A stretch of DNA of 38,727 nucleotides, from assembly GCA_902765585.1 (NCBI GenBank), contig CACXAG010000007.1, positions 1 to 38,727 of the forward strand, in the 5' to 3' direction. This DNA comes from an uncultured Prevotellaceae bacterium. GTDB lineage: Bacteria; Bacteroidota; Bacteroidia; Bacteroidales; Bacteroidaceae. Shown in pieces: positions 1-7,192 of the stretch (the first letter of the stretch is position 1; each line of letters opens with the position of its first letter). Under the pieces are notes generated by a model. It saw nothing but the letters and a program-made list of their open reading frames with translations. It searched no databases and was not told the DNA's origin. The position numbers and the translations under genes were made by a program.

Positions 1-586
1 GAAGATCAAGTTTGACAAGGACCCCAACAACCCTGGCGTGTACCGCTATGTGATGAGCCCCGAGCTCTACATTCCGCTGGCACAGGAGAAGGTCATCAAG
101 GAGGCCGCCCTCCGCTCGGGCGTGAGCAAGGGAGTGATGCAGGCCTGCTGGGATGCAGCCGGTGAGGTGATCAAGGCATGGGCCACCGAGGGCCACAGCG
201 TGGCACTGCCCGGACTGGGTACGATGCGATTCGGCCTGCGCGCCAAGTCGGTAGAGGACGTGAACGACGTGAAGTCGAAGCTGATTACCTCGCGACGCAT
301 CATCTTCACCCCGGCAACGGACCTGAAGGAAGAGCTGGCGAACACCGCTGTGCAGATTACCTGCTACGACCGCAACGGCAATGAGGTGAAGCGCGTGACC
401 TCGAGCGACGACGGCACCGTAGAGGACAACGAACAGGAGAACACGAACTCCACGGAGAACGGTGGCACCCAGAATGGTGGTTCCCAGAATGGCGGCTCGA
501 ACTCCGGCGGTGACAACGGTGGCAACTCCGGCAGCGGCGACAACTCTGGTGACGGTGGTGAGAGCGACACTCCGGGAGAGGATTAA
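1..586 (+). CDS. HU-like DNA-binding protein, 5' end cut by the window
   Basis: The frame is open from the first bases. The opening bases GAAGATC suggest that the start ATG lies two bases outside the window, giving a protein of about 195 residues; the GTG at 38 is an internal in-frame codon, not a likely start. The first ~120 residues fit the HU/IHF fold as elaborated in Bacteroidetes: a helical part (QEKVIKEAALRSG), then the beta-arm segment with LPGLGTMRFGLRAKSV. The last ~55 residues are an acidic tail of Asn, Gly, Ser and Asp with repeated NGG/SGG units, probably disordered. The expected role is nucleoid or DNA binding; the target is unknown. A smalltalk gene follows 54 nt later in the same direction, a pairing common in Bacteroidales. 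Family call fairly sure, role uncertain. Confidence 0.8.
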   Translation, partial: KIKFDKDPNNPGVYRYVMSPELYIPLAQEKVIKEAALRSGVSKGVMQACWDAAGEVIKAWATEGHSVALPGLGTMRFGLRAKSVEDVNDVKSKLITSRRIIFTPATDLKEELANTAVQITCYDRNGNEVKRVTSSDDGTVEDNEQENTNSTENGGTQNGGSQNGGSNSGGDNGGNSGSGDNSGDGGESDTPGED

Positions 587-640
587 CCAATAACCGTGAA
601 CCAATAATCGTTAAACATTAACCATTAAAAAACTGAAGCG
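587..640 (+). repeat. Heptanucleotide-period spacer between HU-like gene and smalltalk gene
   Basis: The spacer reads as successive 7-mers of the type TTAACCA, ATAACCG, TGAACCA, ATAATCG, TTAAACA, TTAACCA. The first overlaps the stop codon of the HU-like gene. The same kind of array precedes the second smalltalk gene at 38620-38655. Confidence 0.6.
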
Positions 641-754
641 ATGAAGAAGGAAAAGTGGAAGACCGTGATTCAGGTGATTGTGTCGATACTGACGGCAGCA
701 CTGACGGCACTGGGAACGACCTCGTGTATGGGGTATGGACCGATTGCGCTCTAA
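641..754 (+). CDS. Smalltalk protein (37-residue membrane-associated micropeptide), copy 1
   Basis: The ATG at 641 opens a 37-codon frame ending in TAA at 752-754. The peptide has a basic N-terminus (MKKEKWK), a single hydrophobic helix (VIQVIVSILTAALTALG) and a short tail TTSCMGYGPIAL. This matches the Bacteroidetes family named smalltalk, usually found just after an HU-like gene as here. Residues 25-28 (GTTS before Cys29 by my count) resemble a poor lipobox, so lipidation at the Cys is possible but not shown. A second gene at 38506-38619 encodes the same peptide with one substitution (Ile10 to Val), and the other codon differences are synonymous, which supports real translation. Function unknown; a holin-like or signalling role is speculation. 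Confidence 0.9.
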   Translation: MKKEKWKTVIQVIVSILTAALTALGTTSCMGYGPIAL

Positions 755-769
755 AGAGCGAGGAAAAAT

Positions 770-811
770 GAAAATGGGGCCTGACGAGTTGATTCGCCAG
801 ACCCTATTTTC
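770..811 (+). terminator. Hairpin terminator after smalltalk copy 1, probably bidirectional
   Basis: The arms GAAAATGGGG and CCCTATTTTC pair with one G-T wobble, and the stem continues inward through CTG/CAG and CGA/TCG with two mismatches. It lies between the convergent smalltalk and SulP genes. The outer A/T pairs provide a T-run on either strand. Confidence 0.75.
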
Positions 812-848
812 ATTATCGCGTACCTTATATAATATATATATAGGCTTC

Positions 849-2573
849 TTACTGCGCTGTTGTGTCGTGGCCGACGAGCTGGCGGGCGCGGGCCAGGGCG
901 AGGTCGATGTGGTTGCAGATGTTGTCGGCTCCCAGCAGCTGCTCGAAGTGGTTGCGGCGCAGCACGGCATCGACCTTGGCGTTGACGCCGGAGAGGACGA
1001 CGGTGATGCCCTCCTTCTGGCTCATGCGGCACATGTTCTCGAGGTTGTGCAGGCCGGTAGAATCGATGAACGGTACCTTACGCATACGGATGATGCGCAC
1101 CTGGGGACGGCTGCCGTAGCGGGCCATGATGTCCTCGAAGCGCGTACCGGCACCGAAGAAGTAGGGGCCGTTGATTTCGTAGACCTCGACGCCCTCGGGA
1201 ATGGTGAGGTGCTCCAGGTTGCCGGCCTGCATGTCGGCATCCTCGTTCAGGTCTATCTCGTTCAGCACGGCGTGCACCTCGGTGGTCTCGGCCATGCGGC
1301 GCATGAAGAGCAGGCAGGCGCAGATGAGTCCGAACTCAATGGCGACGGTGAGGTCGAAGATGATGGTGAGGAAGAACGTCAGCAGCAGCACGGTGACGTC
1401 CGACTTGGGATTGCGGCGCGTCATGGCCAGGAACGAGCGCCAGCCGCTCATGCCGTAAGCTACGACGACGAGCACGCCAGCCAGGCAGGCCATGGGGATG
1501 TACTGTGCCAGGGGCATGAGGAACAGGAATATGAGCAGCAGCACGACGGCGTGGATAATGCCGGCAATGGGCGTGCGGCCGCCGTTGTTGATGTTGGTCA
1601 TGGTGCGGGCGATGGCACCAGTGGCAGGAATGCCGCCGAAGATGGGCGATGCGATGTTGGCGATGCCCTGACCGATGAGCTCGGTGTTGGAGTTGTGGTG
1701 GTCGCCAATGACACCGTCGGCTACCGTTGCCGACAGCAGGCTCTCGATGGCACCTAAGACGGCGATGGTGACGGCAGGTCCGACGAGGCCCTTGATGGTC
1801 TCCCACGTCAGTTCAGGAACGACGGCTCCCGGCAGCTGGCTGGAGATGCTGAAGCGGTCGCCGATGGTCTCGATGCTGGTCACGCCGGCATACTGCTTGA
1901 GCAGCAGGGCGGCAACGGTCATCAGCACGATGGCTGCCAGTGAGCCCGGCAGCGCTTTGAGCGGCGACAGGTGGAACTTGCGCACCAGCATGGGCCACGA
2001 GGCAATGATAATCACTGAGACAATGCCCACGACGGCACTCCACAGGTCGGTGGTGCCGATATGCGAGAAATACGCCACCCACTTCTCGACGAAGTCGCTG
2101 GGGACGTGGTCGATGGTCATGCCCAGCAGGTCCTTGACCTGCGTGGTGAAGATGGTGACGGCGATACCCGAGGTAAAGCCTACGACGATGGGGTAGGGGA
2201 TGTACTTGATGATGGTGCCCAGGCGCAGCACGCCCAGCAGGATGAGGAAGACGCCGGCCATGAGCGTGGCGATGGTCAGGCCCTGCATGCCGTACTGCTG
2301 GATGATGCCGTAGACGATGACGATGAAGGCACCCGTGGGACCGCCTATCTGTACCTTTGAACCGCCGAACAGCGAGATGGCCAGTCCGGCAACGATAGCG
2401 GTGATGATACCCTTCTCAGGGCTGACACCGCTGGCAATACCGAAGGCAATGGCCAACGGCAAGGCCACAATACCCACGATGACACCGGCCATGAGGTCAG
2501 CCATGAAGGTCTTGCGGTCATAATTCTTGACTGCCGACAGGAACTTCGGCTTGAAGTCTAATGCTTTTTCCAT
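849..2573 (-). CDS. SulP/SLC26-family anion transporter with C-terminal STAS domain
   Basis: 574 residues, normal for the family. The N-terminal two thirds are a multi-span membrane domain with SulP signatures (LMAGVIVGIVALPLAIAFGIA near the start and FGGSKVQIGGPTGAF at about residue 90-105). A cytoplasmic STAS domain occupies roughly residues 440-560 and has the conserved IDSTGL loop. SulP proteins carry sulfate, bicarbonate or other anions across the inner membrane; the substrate cannot be told from sequence. The gene is transcribed alone, with a TAnnTTTG promoter upstream and a shared terminator downstream. The start is the ATG at 2571-2573; the encoded MEKALDFKPKFL lead-in is typical. Confidence 0.92.
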   Translation of the reverse strand: MEKALDFKPKFLSAVKNYDRKTFMADLMAGVIVGIVALPLAIAFGIASGVSPEKGIITAIVAGLAISLFGGSKVQIGGPTGAFIVIVYGIIQQYGMQGLTIATLMAGVFLILLGVLRLGTIIKYIPYPIVVGFTSGIAVTIFTTQVKDLLGMTIDHVPSDFVEKWVAYFSHIGTTDLWSAVVGIVSVIIIASWPMLVRKFHLSPLKALPGSLAAIVLMTVAALLLKQYAGVTSIETIGDRFSISSQLPGAVVPELTWETIKGLVGPAVTIAVLGAIESLLSATVADGVIGDHHNSNTELIGQGIANIASPIFGGIPATGAIARTMTNINNGGRTPIAGIIHAVVLLLIFLFLMPLAQYIPMACLAGVLVVVAYGMSGWRSFLAMTRRNPKSDVTVLLLTFFLTIIFDLTVAIEFGLICACLLFMRRMAETTEVHAVLNEIDLNEDADMQAGNLEHLTIPEGVEVYEINGPYFFGAGTRFEDIMARYGSRPQVRIIRMRKVPFIDSTGLHNLENMCRMSQKEGITVVLSGVNAKVDAVLRRNHFEQLLGADNICNHIDLALARARQLVGHDTTAQ

Positions 2574-2606
2574 GATGTTTTTCTGTTAACCTATTGAAAA
2601 TCGGGT

Positions 2607-2615
2607 GCAAAGGTA
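2607..2615 (-). promoter_or_regulatory. Bacteroidetes -7 element for the SulP gene
   Basis: Minus-strand TACCTTTGC matches TAnnTTTG, 34 nt before the start codon. No clear TTG is seen 19 nt further upstream; that region is AT-rich heptamer repeat (ATTAAAC twice). Confidence 0.65.
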
Positions 2616-2669
2616 CAAAATAAATTAAACATTAAACATGAAATAGCCAAATAATTTCCATCATGCCCG

Positions 2670-5345
2670 CTACTTGATGACGACTTTGCGTCCGTTGATG
2701 ATGTAGATACCCTTTGAGGGCTGGTCTACCCGGATGCCTTGCAGGTTGTAGAAGGTGCCGCCTATCGTGGCTTCTCCCTTCAGTTCGCGGATGCCCGTAG
2801 CCGTAGTGCCATAGAGCTTGCCGGAAATCAGCAGGTCGCAGAATCCTACCTGCTTGTTGGCAGCCAGTCCGTAGACGTGCAGCCGCACGCCGAACGTCCC
2901 CGTAGTGGCCTTGGCTCCTGTGATGTCCTTGGTCAGTGCGGTGTAGTAGGGGTCGTGTGTGGTTCCGTTGCTCTCGTTGGCTGAACGCTCGGGTGTCTGG
3001 CCTGTCAGCAGTTTGTTGGTGCTGCCGTCGCCGTTCACCCACAGCATGTCGACCGTGCCGCCGTTGGTGCCGTAGCGGCTGGCATTGACCGACACCTTGG
3101 TAGGCTGGAACTCGCAGTCGTCCTTGAGCGTCACCAGCATGTTGATGGCATTGTCGTCACTGGCGGCACTGGCCTGCTCGGTAGGCTGGAATGCCGTCTG
3201 AGTCTGTCCGGCACTGTTGGTCTTGGTGCCAATGGCGGTTATCTTGCTGCCTATGGTGACACTGCTGGCGGTGAAGTAGTCGGGCAGGGTGAAGGTGGCT
3301 GCTTCCGAAGTCAGTCCCGTACCGCTGTTCATGGCCCACGTGATGTTGCCCGTGCCGATTTCAATGTGCTGCACACCCTCGTCAGCCAGTTCCGCAGGGT
3401 CGTAGAACAATGTCTCGTTGTCGGCAGCGCCGACGTTGATGGTCGTGGCAGCGTCGGGCAGGTAATAGCCCAGGTGAGGCGGCTGGTTGTAGCTGGACAT
3501 CTGCCAGGCAATGGCCAGGCGGTAAGTGTGGTCGGTCAGCAGACAAGGCACTTTGTAGTTGGTAGGCATGGCCGACGAGTAGACGAAGAGGTTGTTGTCG
3601 TCGTGCAGGACGACCTCCTCGCGCCAGTCGCCCAGCAGGTCGCACAACAGGTTGGGGTTACGCTTGGTGGTGTTGCACGACGCTCCGTCCAGGGCGGTGA
3701 TGCCCTCGAAGCTGCTGCCGTTCCAGCGGGTGATGGTGTAGGCCTCTTCGTAGCCGCCGTCAGCCAGGTTGTCCTGCAGCGAACCGTCCCAGTAGAGGCG
3801 GAAATTCATGCTGCTGCTTTTCGTCGTTACCGCATTTCCCGTCGTGGCCGAACGCTGGCTGCGGTCGTTGGAAGACGAAAACTCCCATCCGCGATTGGAG
3901 GCTATGATGTCGGCAGCCATGCCGCGTCCGTTGTCGTTGCCGCCAGTGGCGCTCCACAGCACTTCGCCCGTAGCTGCATCGTGAACGTCCCAGCCGTAGG
4001 GCGACTCCTCGTGAATCTGGAATACCAGCAGTCCTTCGCGGCCGGGGTTCATCTTGCCCACGTGGATGGCGTCGCCGTGACCGAAGCCGGTGGCATAGAG
4101 CAACTGTCCGTCGTCGTCGCAGGCTGCCGAGCCGAAGATAATCTCATCGCGTCCGTCACCGTCCACGTCGGCTACGCTCAGGTTGTGGTTGCCGTTGCCG
4201 TACATGGTGTTGCTGCCCTTGCCCGAGGTGGCAGTGCCTTCATACGTTTTCGTGGTTTTGTTCCAGTTGGCGTCATAGTGTTCTACGACGCTTGGGCTGA
4301 CAGAGGCGTGCAGCCAGCGGTGGGTCAGCTTGCTGCCGTCGAAGTCTACTGCCCAGAGATAGGCACGGGTGTAGTAGCCTCGGTTGAAGACTGCCGATGC
4401 GTTGGCCGACAGTCCGTCAAGATGTGCCACACAGGCGTTGTAGCGCTCGGAGCGTCCTCCGTAGTTGTCGCCCCAGAAGGCCTTGTCGGAAGGTGCCTCC
4501 TCCTCCTTGTTGAAGCCGCCTGCATGGTTGGGGTTGTACCAGATGGTATGAACGGCAGCGCCCGTCTGGCCGTTGAACACCGTCAGGAACTCCGGGCCGC
4601 TGAGCACGTGGCCGTTGCTGTTGCGGTAGCTCTTGCTGTTGTCCGTGCCCTTGATGGTGGCGTCGTCGGCAGCCTTGCTGACATATTCCCCTTTGCCGTC
4701 CTTGCTCCAGGGCGCCGTCTTGCAGACCATCTCTGCCCGTCCGTCACCGTTGAAGTCATAGACCAGGAACTGCGTATAGTGTGCTCCGGCGCGGATGTTT
4801 GGGCCGAGGTTGACGCTCCACAGCCGTGTGCCGTCCAACTTGTAACAGTCAATGATGACGTTCGACGTCTTGCCGCTTTTGCTGTTGTCCTGCGAGTCGG
4901 CAGGATCCCACTTGACAAACAGCTCCATCTCGCCGTCACCATCCACGTCGCCTATCGAGACATCGTTGGGCGTGTAGCTTGACGAGTTGTTGTTGACCGA
5001 CGGGTCAGGCTTCTGCAGGGCTATCTTCATGCGCTGGTCGTAGGGCGTGACCTCTGCCTGGTCTACGACGTTGCCGCCGCTGAGCACCTCCAACCGATAG
5101 ACATCCGTGGACTTGCTCTCGATGGGGAAGGTGTGCGACGTGCGCCTGGTCTCCACCATTTTTACGCCGTTGCGGTACAGCCGGTAAGTGTAGTCCTGCT
5201 CGCCGTCGAAGAAGCGCCAGGATACAAACGTTGTGTTGTTGTCCGTGTTGAAAGCAATGAGGGCACGGTTCAGTTGTTCTGTTGCCGACAGGGCCGTGGT
5301 CATCAGCCATGTTGCCGCCAGCGTCATCATCAGTTTGATTTTCAT
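2670..5345 (-). CDS. Secreted rhamnogalacturonan lyase, PL11 family
   Basis: The likely start is the ATG at 5343-5345, because the signal peptide MKIKLMMTLAATWLMTTALSA begins there; the frame is open 17 codons further upstream. This gives 891 residues. PL11 enzymes cut the rhamnogalacturonan-I backbone of pectin by beta-elimination. The family's beta-propeller is visible in repeated Ca-binding-type motifs (GDVDGDGEMELFVKWDP, DFNGDGRAEMVCKTAPW, DVDGDGRDEIIFGS) and in NPNHAGGFN. After the catalytic part, from about residue 630, comes a Thr/Ser-rich beta-sandwich-like region. The last ~30 residues (FYNLQGIRVDQPSKGIYI, ending NGRKVVIK) are the Prevotella-type C-terminal sorting tail of type IX secretion cargo. 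No SusC/SusD pair or other pectinase lies nearby, so the lyase stands alone. Confidence 0.9.
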   Translation of the reverse strand: MKIKLMMTLAATWLMTTALSATEQLNRALIAFNTDNNTTFVSWRFFDGEQDYTYRLYRNGVKMVETRRTSHTFPIESKSTDVYRLEVLSGGNVVDQAEVTPYDQRMKIALQKPDPSVNNNSSSYTPNDVSIGDVDGDGEMELFVKWDPADSQDNSKSGKTSNVIIDCYKLDGTRLWSVNLGPNIRAGAHYTQFLVYDFNGDGRAEMVCKTAPWSKDGKGEYVSKAADDATIKGTDNSKSYRNSNGHVLSGPEFLTVFNGQTGAAVHTIWYNPNHAGGFNKEEEAPSDKAFWGDNYGGRSERYNACVAHLDGLSANASAVFNRGYYTRAYLWAVDFDGSKLTHRWLHASVSPSVVEHYDANWNKTTKTYEGTATSGKGSNTMYGNGNHNLSVADVDGDGRDEIIFGSAACDDDGQLLYATGFGHGDAIHVGKMNPGREGLLVFQIHEESPYGWDVHDAATGEVLWSATGGNDNGRGMAADIIASNRGWEFSSSNDRSQRSATTGNAVTTKSSSMNFRLYWDGSLQDNLADGGYEEAYTITRWNGSSFEGITALDGASCNTTKRNPNLLCDLLGDWREEVVLHDDNNLFVYSSAMPTNYKVPCLLTDHTYRLAIAWQMSSYNQPPHLGYYLPDAATTINVGAADNETLFYDPAELADEGVQHIEIGTGNITWAMNSGTGLTSEAATFTLPDYFTASSVTIGSKITAIGTKTNSAGQTQTAFQPTEQASAASDDNAINMLVTLKDDCEFQPTKVSVNASRYGTNGGTVDMLWVNGDGSTNKLLTGQTPERSANESNGTTHDPYYTALTKDITGAKATTGTFGVRLHVYGLAANKQVGFCDLLISGKLYGTTATGIRELKGEATIGGTFYNLQGIRVDQPSKGIYIINGRKVVIK

Positions 5346-5382
5346 ATTGCTATTTGTTTTAGTAGTTTGTGGAATTTGGTGG

Positions 5383-5413
5383 GCAAAGGTAGTCAAAAAA
5401 AGGCTGACTGCAA
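5383..5413 (-). promoter_or_regulatory. Promoter of the PL11 lyase gene (TTG-N19-TACCTTTG)
   Basis: On the minus strand the -33 TTG (complement of CAA at 5411-5413) is followed by exactly 19 nt and then TACCTTTGC (5383-5391), the consensus spacing. The TTG lies in the loop of the mscL terminator hairpin. Confidence 0.8.
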
Positions 5414-5433
5414 AATTTCAGCCAGCCTTTTTT
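5395..5433 (-). terminator. Rho-independent terminator of mscL
   Basis: The arms at 5395-5410 and 5419-5433 pair as A-run + GGCTG, then CTG, against CAG, then CAGCC + T-run, around the 8-nt loop CAAAATTT with one mismatch. It lies 30 nt after the mscL stop and overlaps the next gene's promoter. Confidence 0.85.
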
Positions 5434-5463
5434 ATAATAAGGTGTCTTTTTGTACATTTCGGT

Positions 5464-5859
5464 TTACTTCTGCTTCAGCAGGTCGCGAATCTCAGCCAGC
5501 AGTTCTTCCTGGGTAGGTCCGGCGGGAGCAGCAGGCTCAGCGGGCTCTTCCTTCTTGCGGTTCAGCTTGTTGATAGCCTTCAGCATGAGGAAAATACAGA
5601 AGGCGACGATGAGGAAGTCAACGGTGTTCTGAATGAAGTTGCCGTACTTCAGCGTAGCAGCCAGGTCACCTTCGCCGAAGGCGAACTCCAGCTTGGTGAA
5701 GTCGACGTTACCCGTCACCACGCCAACCAGCGGCATGAGGATGTCGTCAACCAGACTCGACACAATCTTACCAAAGGCACCGCCGATGATCACACCGACT
5801 GCCATGTCCAACACGTTGCCCTTCATGGCAAACTCTTTGAATTCACTAATAAATCCCAT
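5464..5859 (-). CDS. mscL: Large-conductance mechanosensitive channel MscL
   Basis: 131 residues, the normal MscL length. The N-terminal amphipathic helix and first membrane helix ([20 protein letters not shown], then [14 protein letters not shown]) are highly characteristic, followed by a periplasmic loop, the second membrane helix ([16 protein letters not shown]) and a C-terminal cytoplasmic helix ([16 protein letters not shown]) after a Pro/Ala-rich linker. It forms a pentameric inner-membrane pore that opens under hypo-osmotic shock. It is monocistronic, divergent from GAPDH, and ends in a strong hairpin terminator. I saw no convincing TAnnTTTG promoter for it in 5860-6115. Confidence 0.97.
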   Translation of the reverse strand: MGFISEFKEFAMKGNVLDMAVGVIIGGAFGKIVSSLVDDILMPLVGVVTGNVDFTKLEFAFGEGDLAATLKYGNFIQNTVDFLIVAFCIFLMLKAINKLNRKKEEPAEPAAPAGPTQEELLAEIRDLLKQK

Positions 5860-6026
5860 AATACTAAATTTTAATGTTTAAAAATATAATGTTTTATGTA
5901 TGAATTGCTATCTGCGTTTTGCAATCTTGTGCTTTTGCACTTGATATTCATCAGTTTTCACGTATTGCAGCAAACTTTTCACTTTAATTAAGACTGAAAT
6001 CACGTGCAAATATAGGAATTTTTTTG

Positions 6027-6034
6027 TAACTTTG
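6027..6034 (+). promoter_or_regulatory. Promoter -7 element of the GAPDH gene
   Basis: TAACTTTG matches TAnnTTTG; TGC sits where TTG is expected (6005-6007). The 5' leader would be about 75 nt and is A-rich. The rest of the 256-bp divergent region 5860-6115 is AT-rich, with a small GTGC-TTTT-GCAC hairpin near 5930-5942. Confidence 0.7.
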
Positions 6035-6115
6035 TGCCCGAAAAGAAAAAAAAATGTCCAAAGGGCTAAAAAAAGAAACAAATTTAGGTATAATCCATTT
6101 AATAATTAAGTAAAA

Positions 6116-7192
6116 ATGACAAAAGTAGCAATTAACGGTTTCGGCCGTATCGGTCGCCTCGCTTTCCGTCAGATGTTCGAGGCTGAAGGTTATGAAGTAG
6201 TAGCTATCAACGACTTGACCAGCCCCAAGATGCTGGCTCATCTGTTGAAGTATGACACCGCTCAGGGTGGTTTCTGTGGCAAGTTCGGTGAGAACAAGCA
6301 CACTGTTGAGGCTGGTGAGGACTACATCGTAGTTGATGGCAAGAAGATCACCATCTATGCTATTCCTAACGCTGCTGAGCTGCCCTGGGGTCAGCTGGAC
6401 GTAGACGTTGTTCTGGAGTGCACTGGTTTCTACACCTCTAAGGAGAAGGCTTCTGCTCACCTGACCGCTGGTGCTAAGAAGGTTGTTATCTCTGCTCCTG
6501 CCGGCAACGACCTGCCCACCATCGTTTTCAACGTGAATCACAAGACTCTGACTCCTGCTGACACCGTTATCAGCGCTGCTTCTTGCACCACCAACTGCTT
6601 GGCTCCTATGACCAAGGCTCTGAACGATTTCGCTCCCATCCAGAGCGGTATCATGACCACTGTTCACGCTTACACTGGCGACCAGATGATTCTGGACGGT
6701 CCTCAGCGCAAGGGTGATGTTCAGCGCGCTCGTGCTGGTGCCCAGAACATCGTTCCTAACTCTACTGGTGCTGCCAAGGCTATCGGTCTCGTTATCCCCG
6801 AGCTGAACGGTAAGCTGATCGGTGCTGCCCAGCGCGTTCCGACTCCCACTGGTTCTACCACTATCCTGCACGCTGTTGTGAAGGGTGAGGTAACTGTTGA
6901 GGGCATCAACGCTGCCATGAAGGCTGCTACCAACGAGAGCTTCGGTTACACGGAGGAGAAGCTCGTCAGCAGCGACATCATCGGTATGAAGTTCGGTTCA
7001 CTCTTCGACGCTAACCAGACCATGGTCAGCAAGATGGGCGACGGCAACTCTCTCGTACAGGTTGTTGCTTGGTACGACAATGAGAACTCTTACACTTCTC
7101 AGATGGTTCGCACCATTAAGTACCTCGCTGAGCTGAAAATTGTGCCGTCCGATTTTGTCGGGCGGCATTTTTTTGTTACTTTTGCAGCGTGA
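6116..7192 (+). CDS. gapA: Glyceraldehyde-3-phosphate dehydrogenase, with an 18-residue C-terminal extension
   Basis: Type I GAPDH: NAD-binding [12 protein letters not shown] at the N-terminus, active-site SAASCTTNC with catalytic Cys157, and the C-terminal [12 protein letters not shown] signature. It oxidises glyceraldehyde-3-phosphate in glycolysis. Codon use is strikingly different from its neighbours (GCT, GTT, TCT, GGT preferred over C/G-ending codons), as expected for a very highly expressed gene. Oddity: after the usual end (KYLAEL) the frame continues for 18 residues, about 341-358, through a perfect-looking terminator hairpin and the next gene's promoter, and stops at TGA overlapping the miaA start. 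A single change of TAA to AAA at the codon after CTG would explain this. Enzyme call very sure; biological use of the tail doubtful. Confidence 0.96.
   Translation: MTKVAINGFGRIGRLAFRQMFEAEGYEVVAINDLTSPKMLAHLLKYDTAQGGFCGKFGENKHTVEAGEDYIVVDGKKITIYAIPNAAELPWGQLDVDVVLECTGFYTSKEKASAHLTAGAKKVVISAPAGNDLPTIVFNVNHKTLTPADTVISAASCTTNCLAPMTKALNDFAPIQSGIMTTVHAYTGDQMILDGPQRKGDVQRARAGAQNIVPNSTGAAKAIGLVIPELNGKLIGAAQRVPTPTGSTTILHAVVKGEVTVEGINAAMKAATNESFGYTEEKLVSSDIIGMKFGSLFDANQTMVSKMGDGNSLVQVVAWYDNENSYTSQMVRTIKYLAELKIVPSDFVGRHFFVTFAA
7143..7174 (+). terminator. Rho-independent terminator lying inside the 3' end of the GAPDH frame
   Basis: TGCCGTCCG (7143-7151) pairs with CGGGCGGCA (7159-7167) with one G-T, around a 7-nt loop, followed by seven T (7168-7174). 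This is a textbook terminator, yet it is still inside the GAPDH reading frame. Confidence 0.88.
7155..7184 (+). promoter_or_regulatory. Promoter of miaA (TTG-N19-TACTTTTG)
   Basis: TTG at 7155-7157 lies in the loop of the GAPDH terminator, with exactly 19 nt to TACTTTTG at 7177-7184. Transcription would start about at the miaA start codon, so the message may be leaderless or may use the ATG at 7201. Confidence 0.75.

Noticed and set aside
1-811. Prophage remnant suggested by HU-like protein and a small hydrophobic peptide
   Set aside because: No phage structural, lysis-enzyme or integrase gene is seen on this side; the pair is common in Bacteroidales chromosomes.
827-843. AT-run as a replication or promoter signal
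   Set aside because: It is a simple TA-rich stretch between a terminator and a stop codon, with no TAnnTTTG and no gene to serve.
735-1757. 340-codon plus-strand open frame
   Set aside because: It lies opposite the SulP gene, its protein is low-complexity (Val, Asp, Gly, His-rich) and matches no family; it is a shadow of the minus-strand coding sequence.
3366-4982. 538-codon plus-strand open frame
   Set aside because: It is antisense to the PL11 lyase, which has clear domains; the composition is typical of a frame opposite a GC-rich gene.
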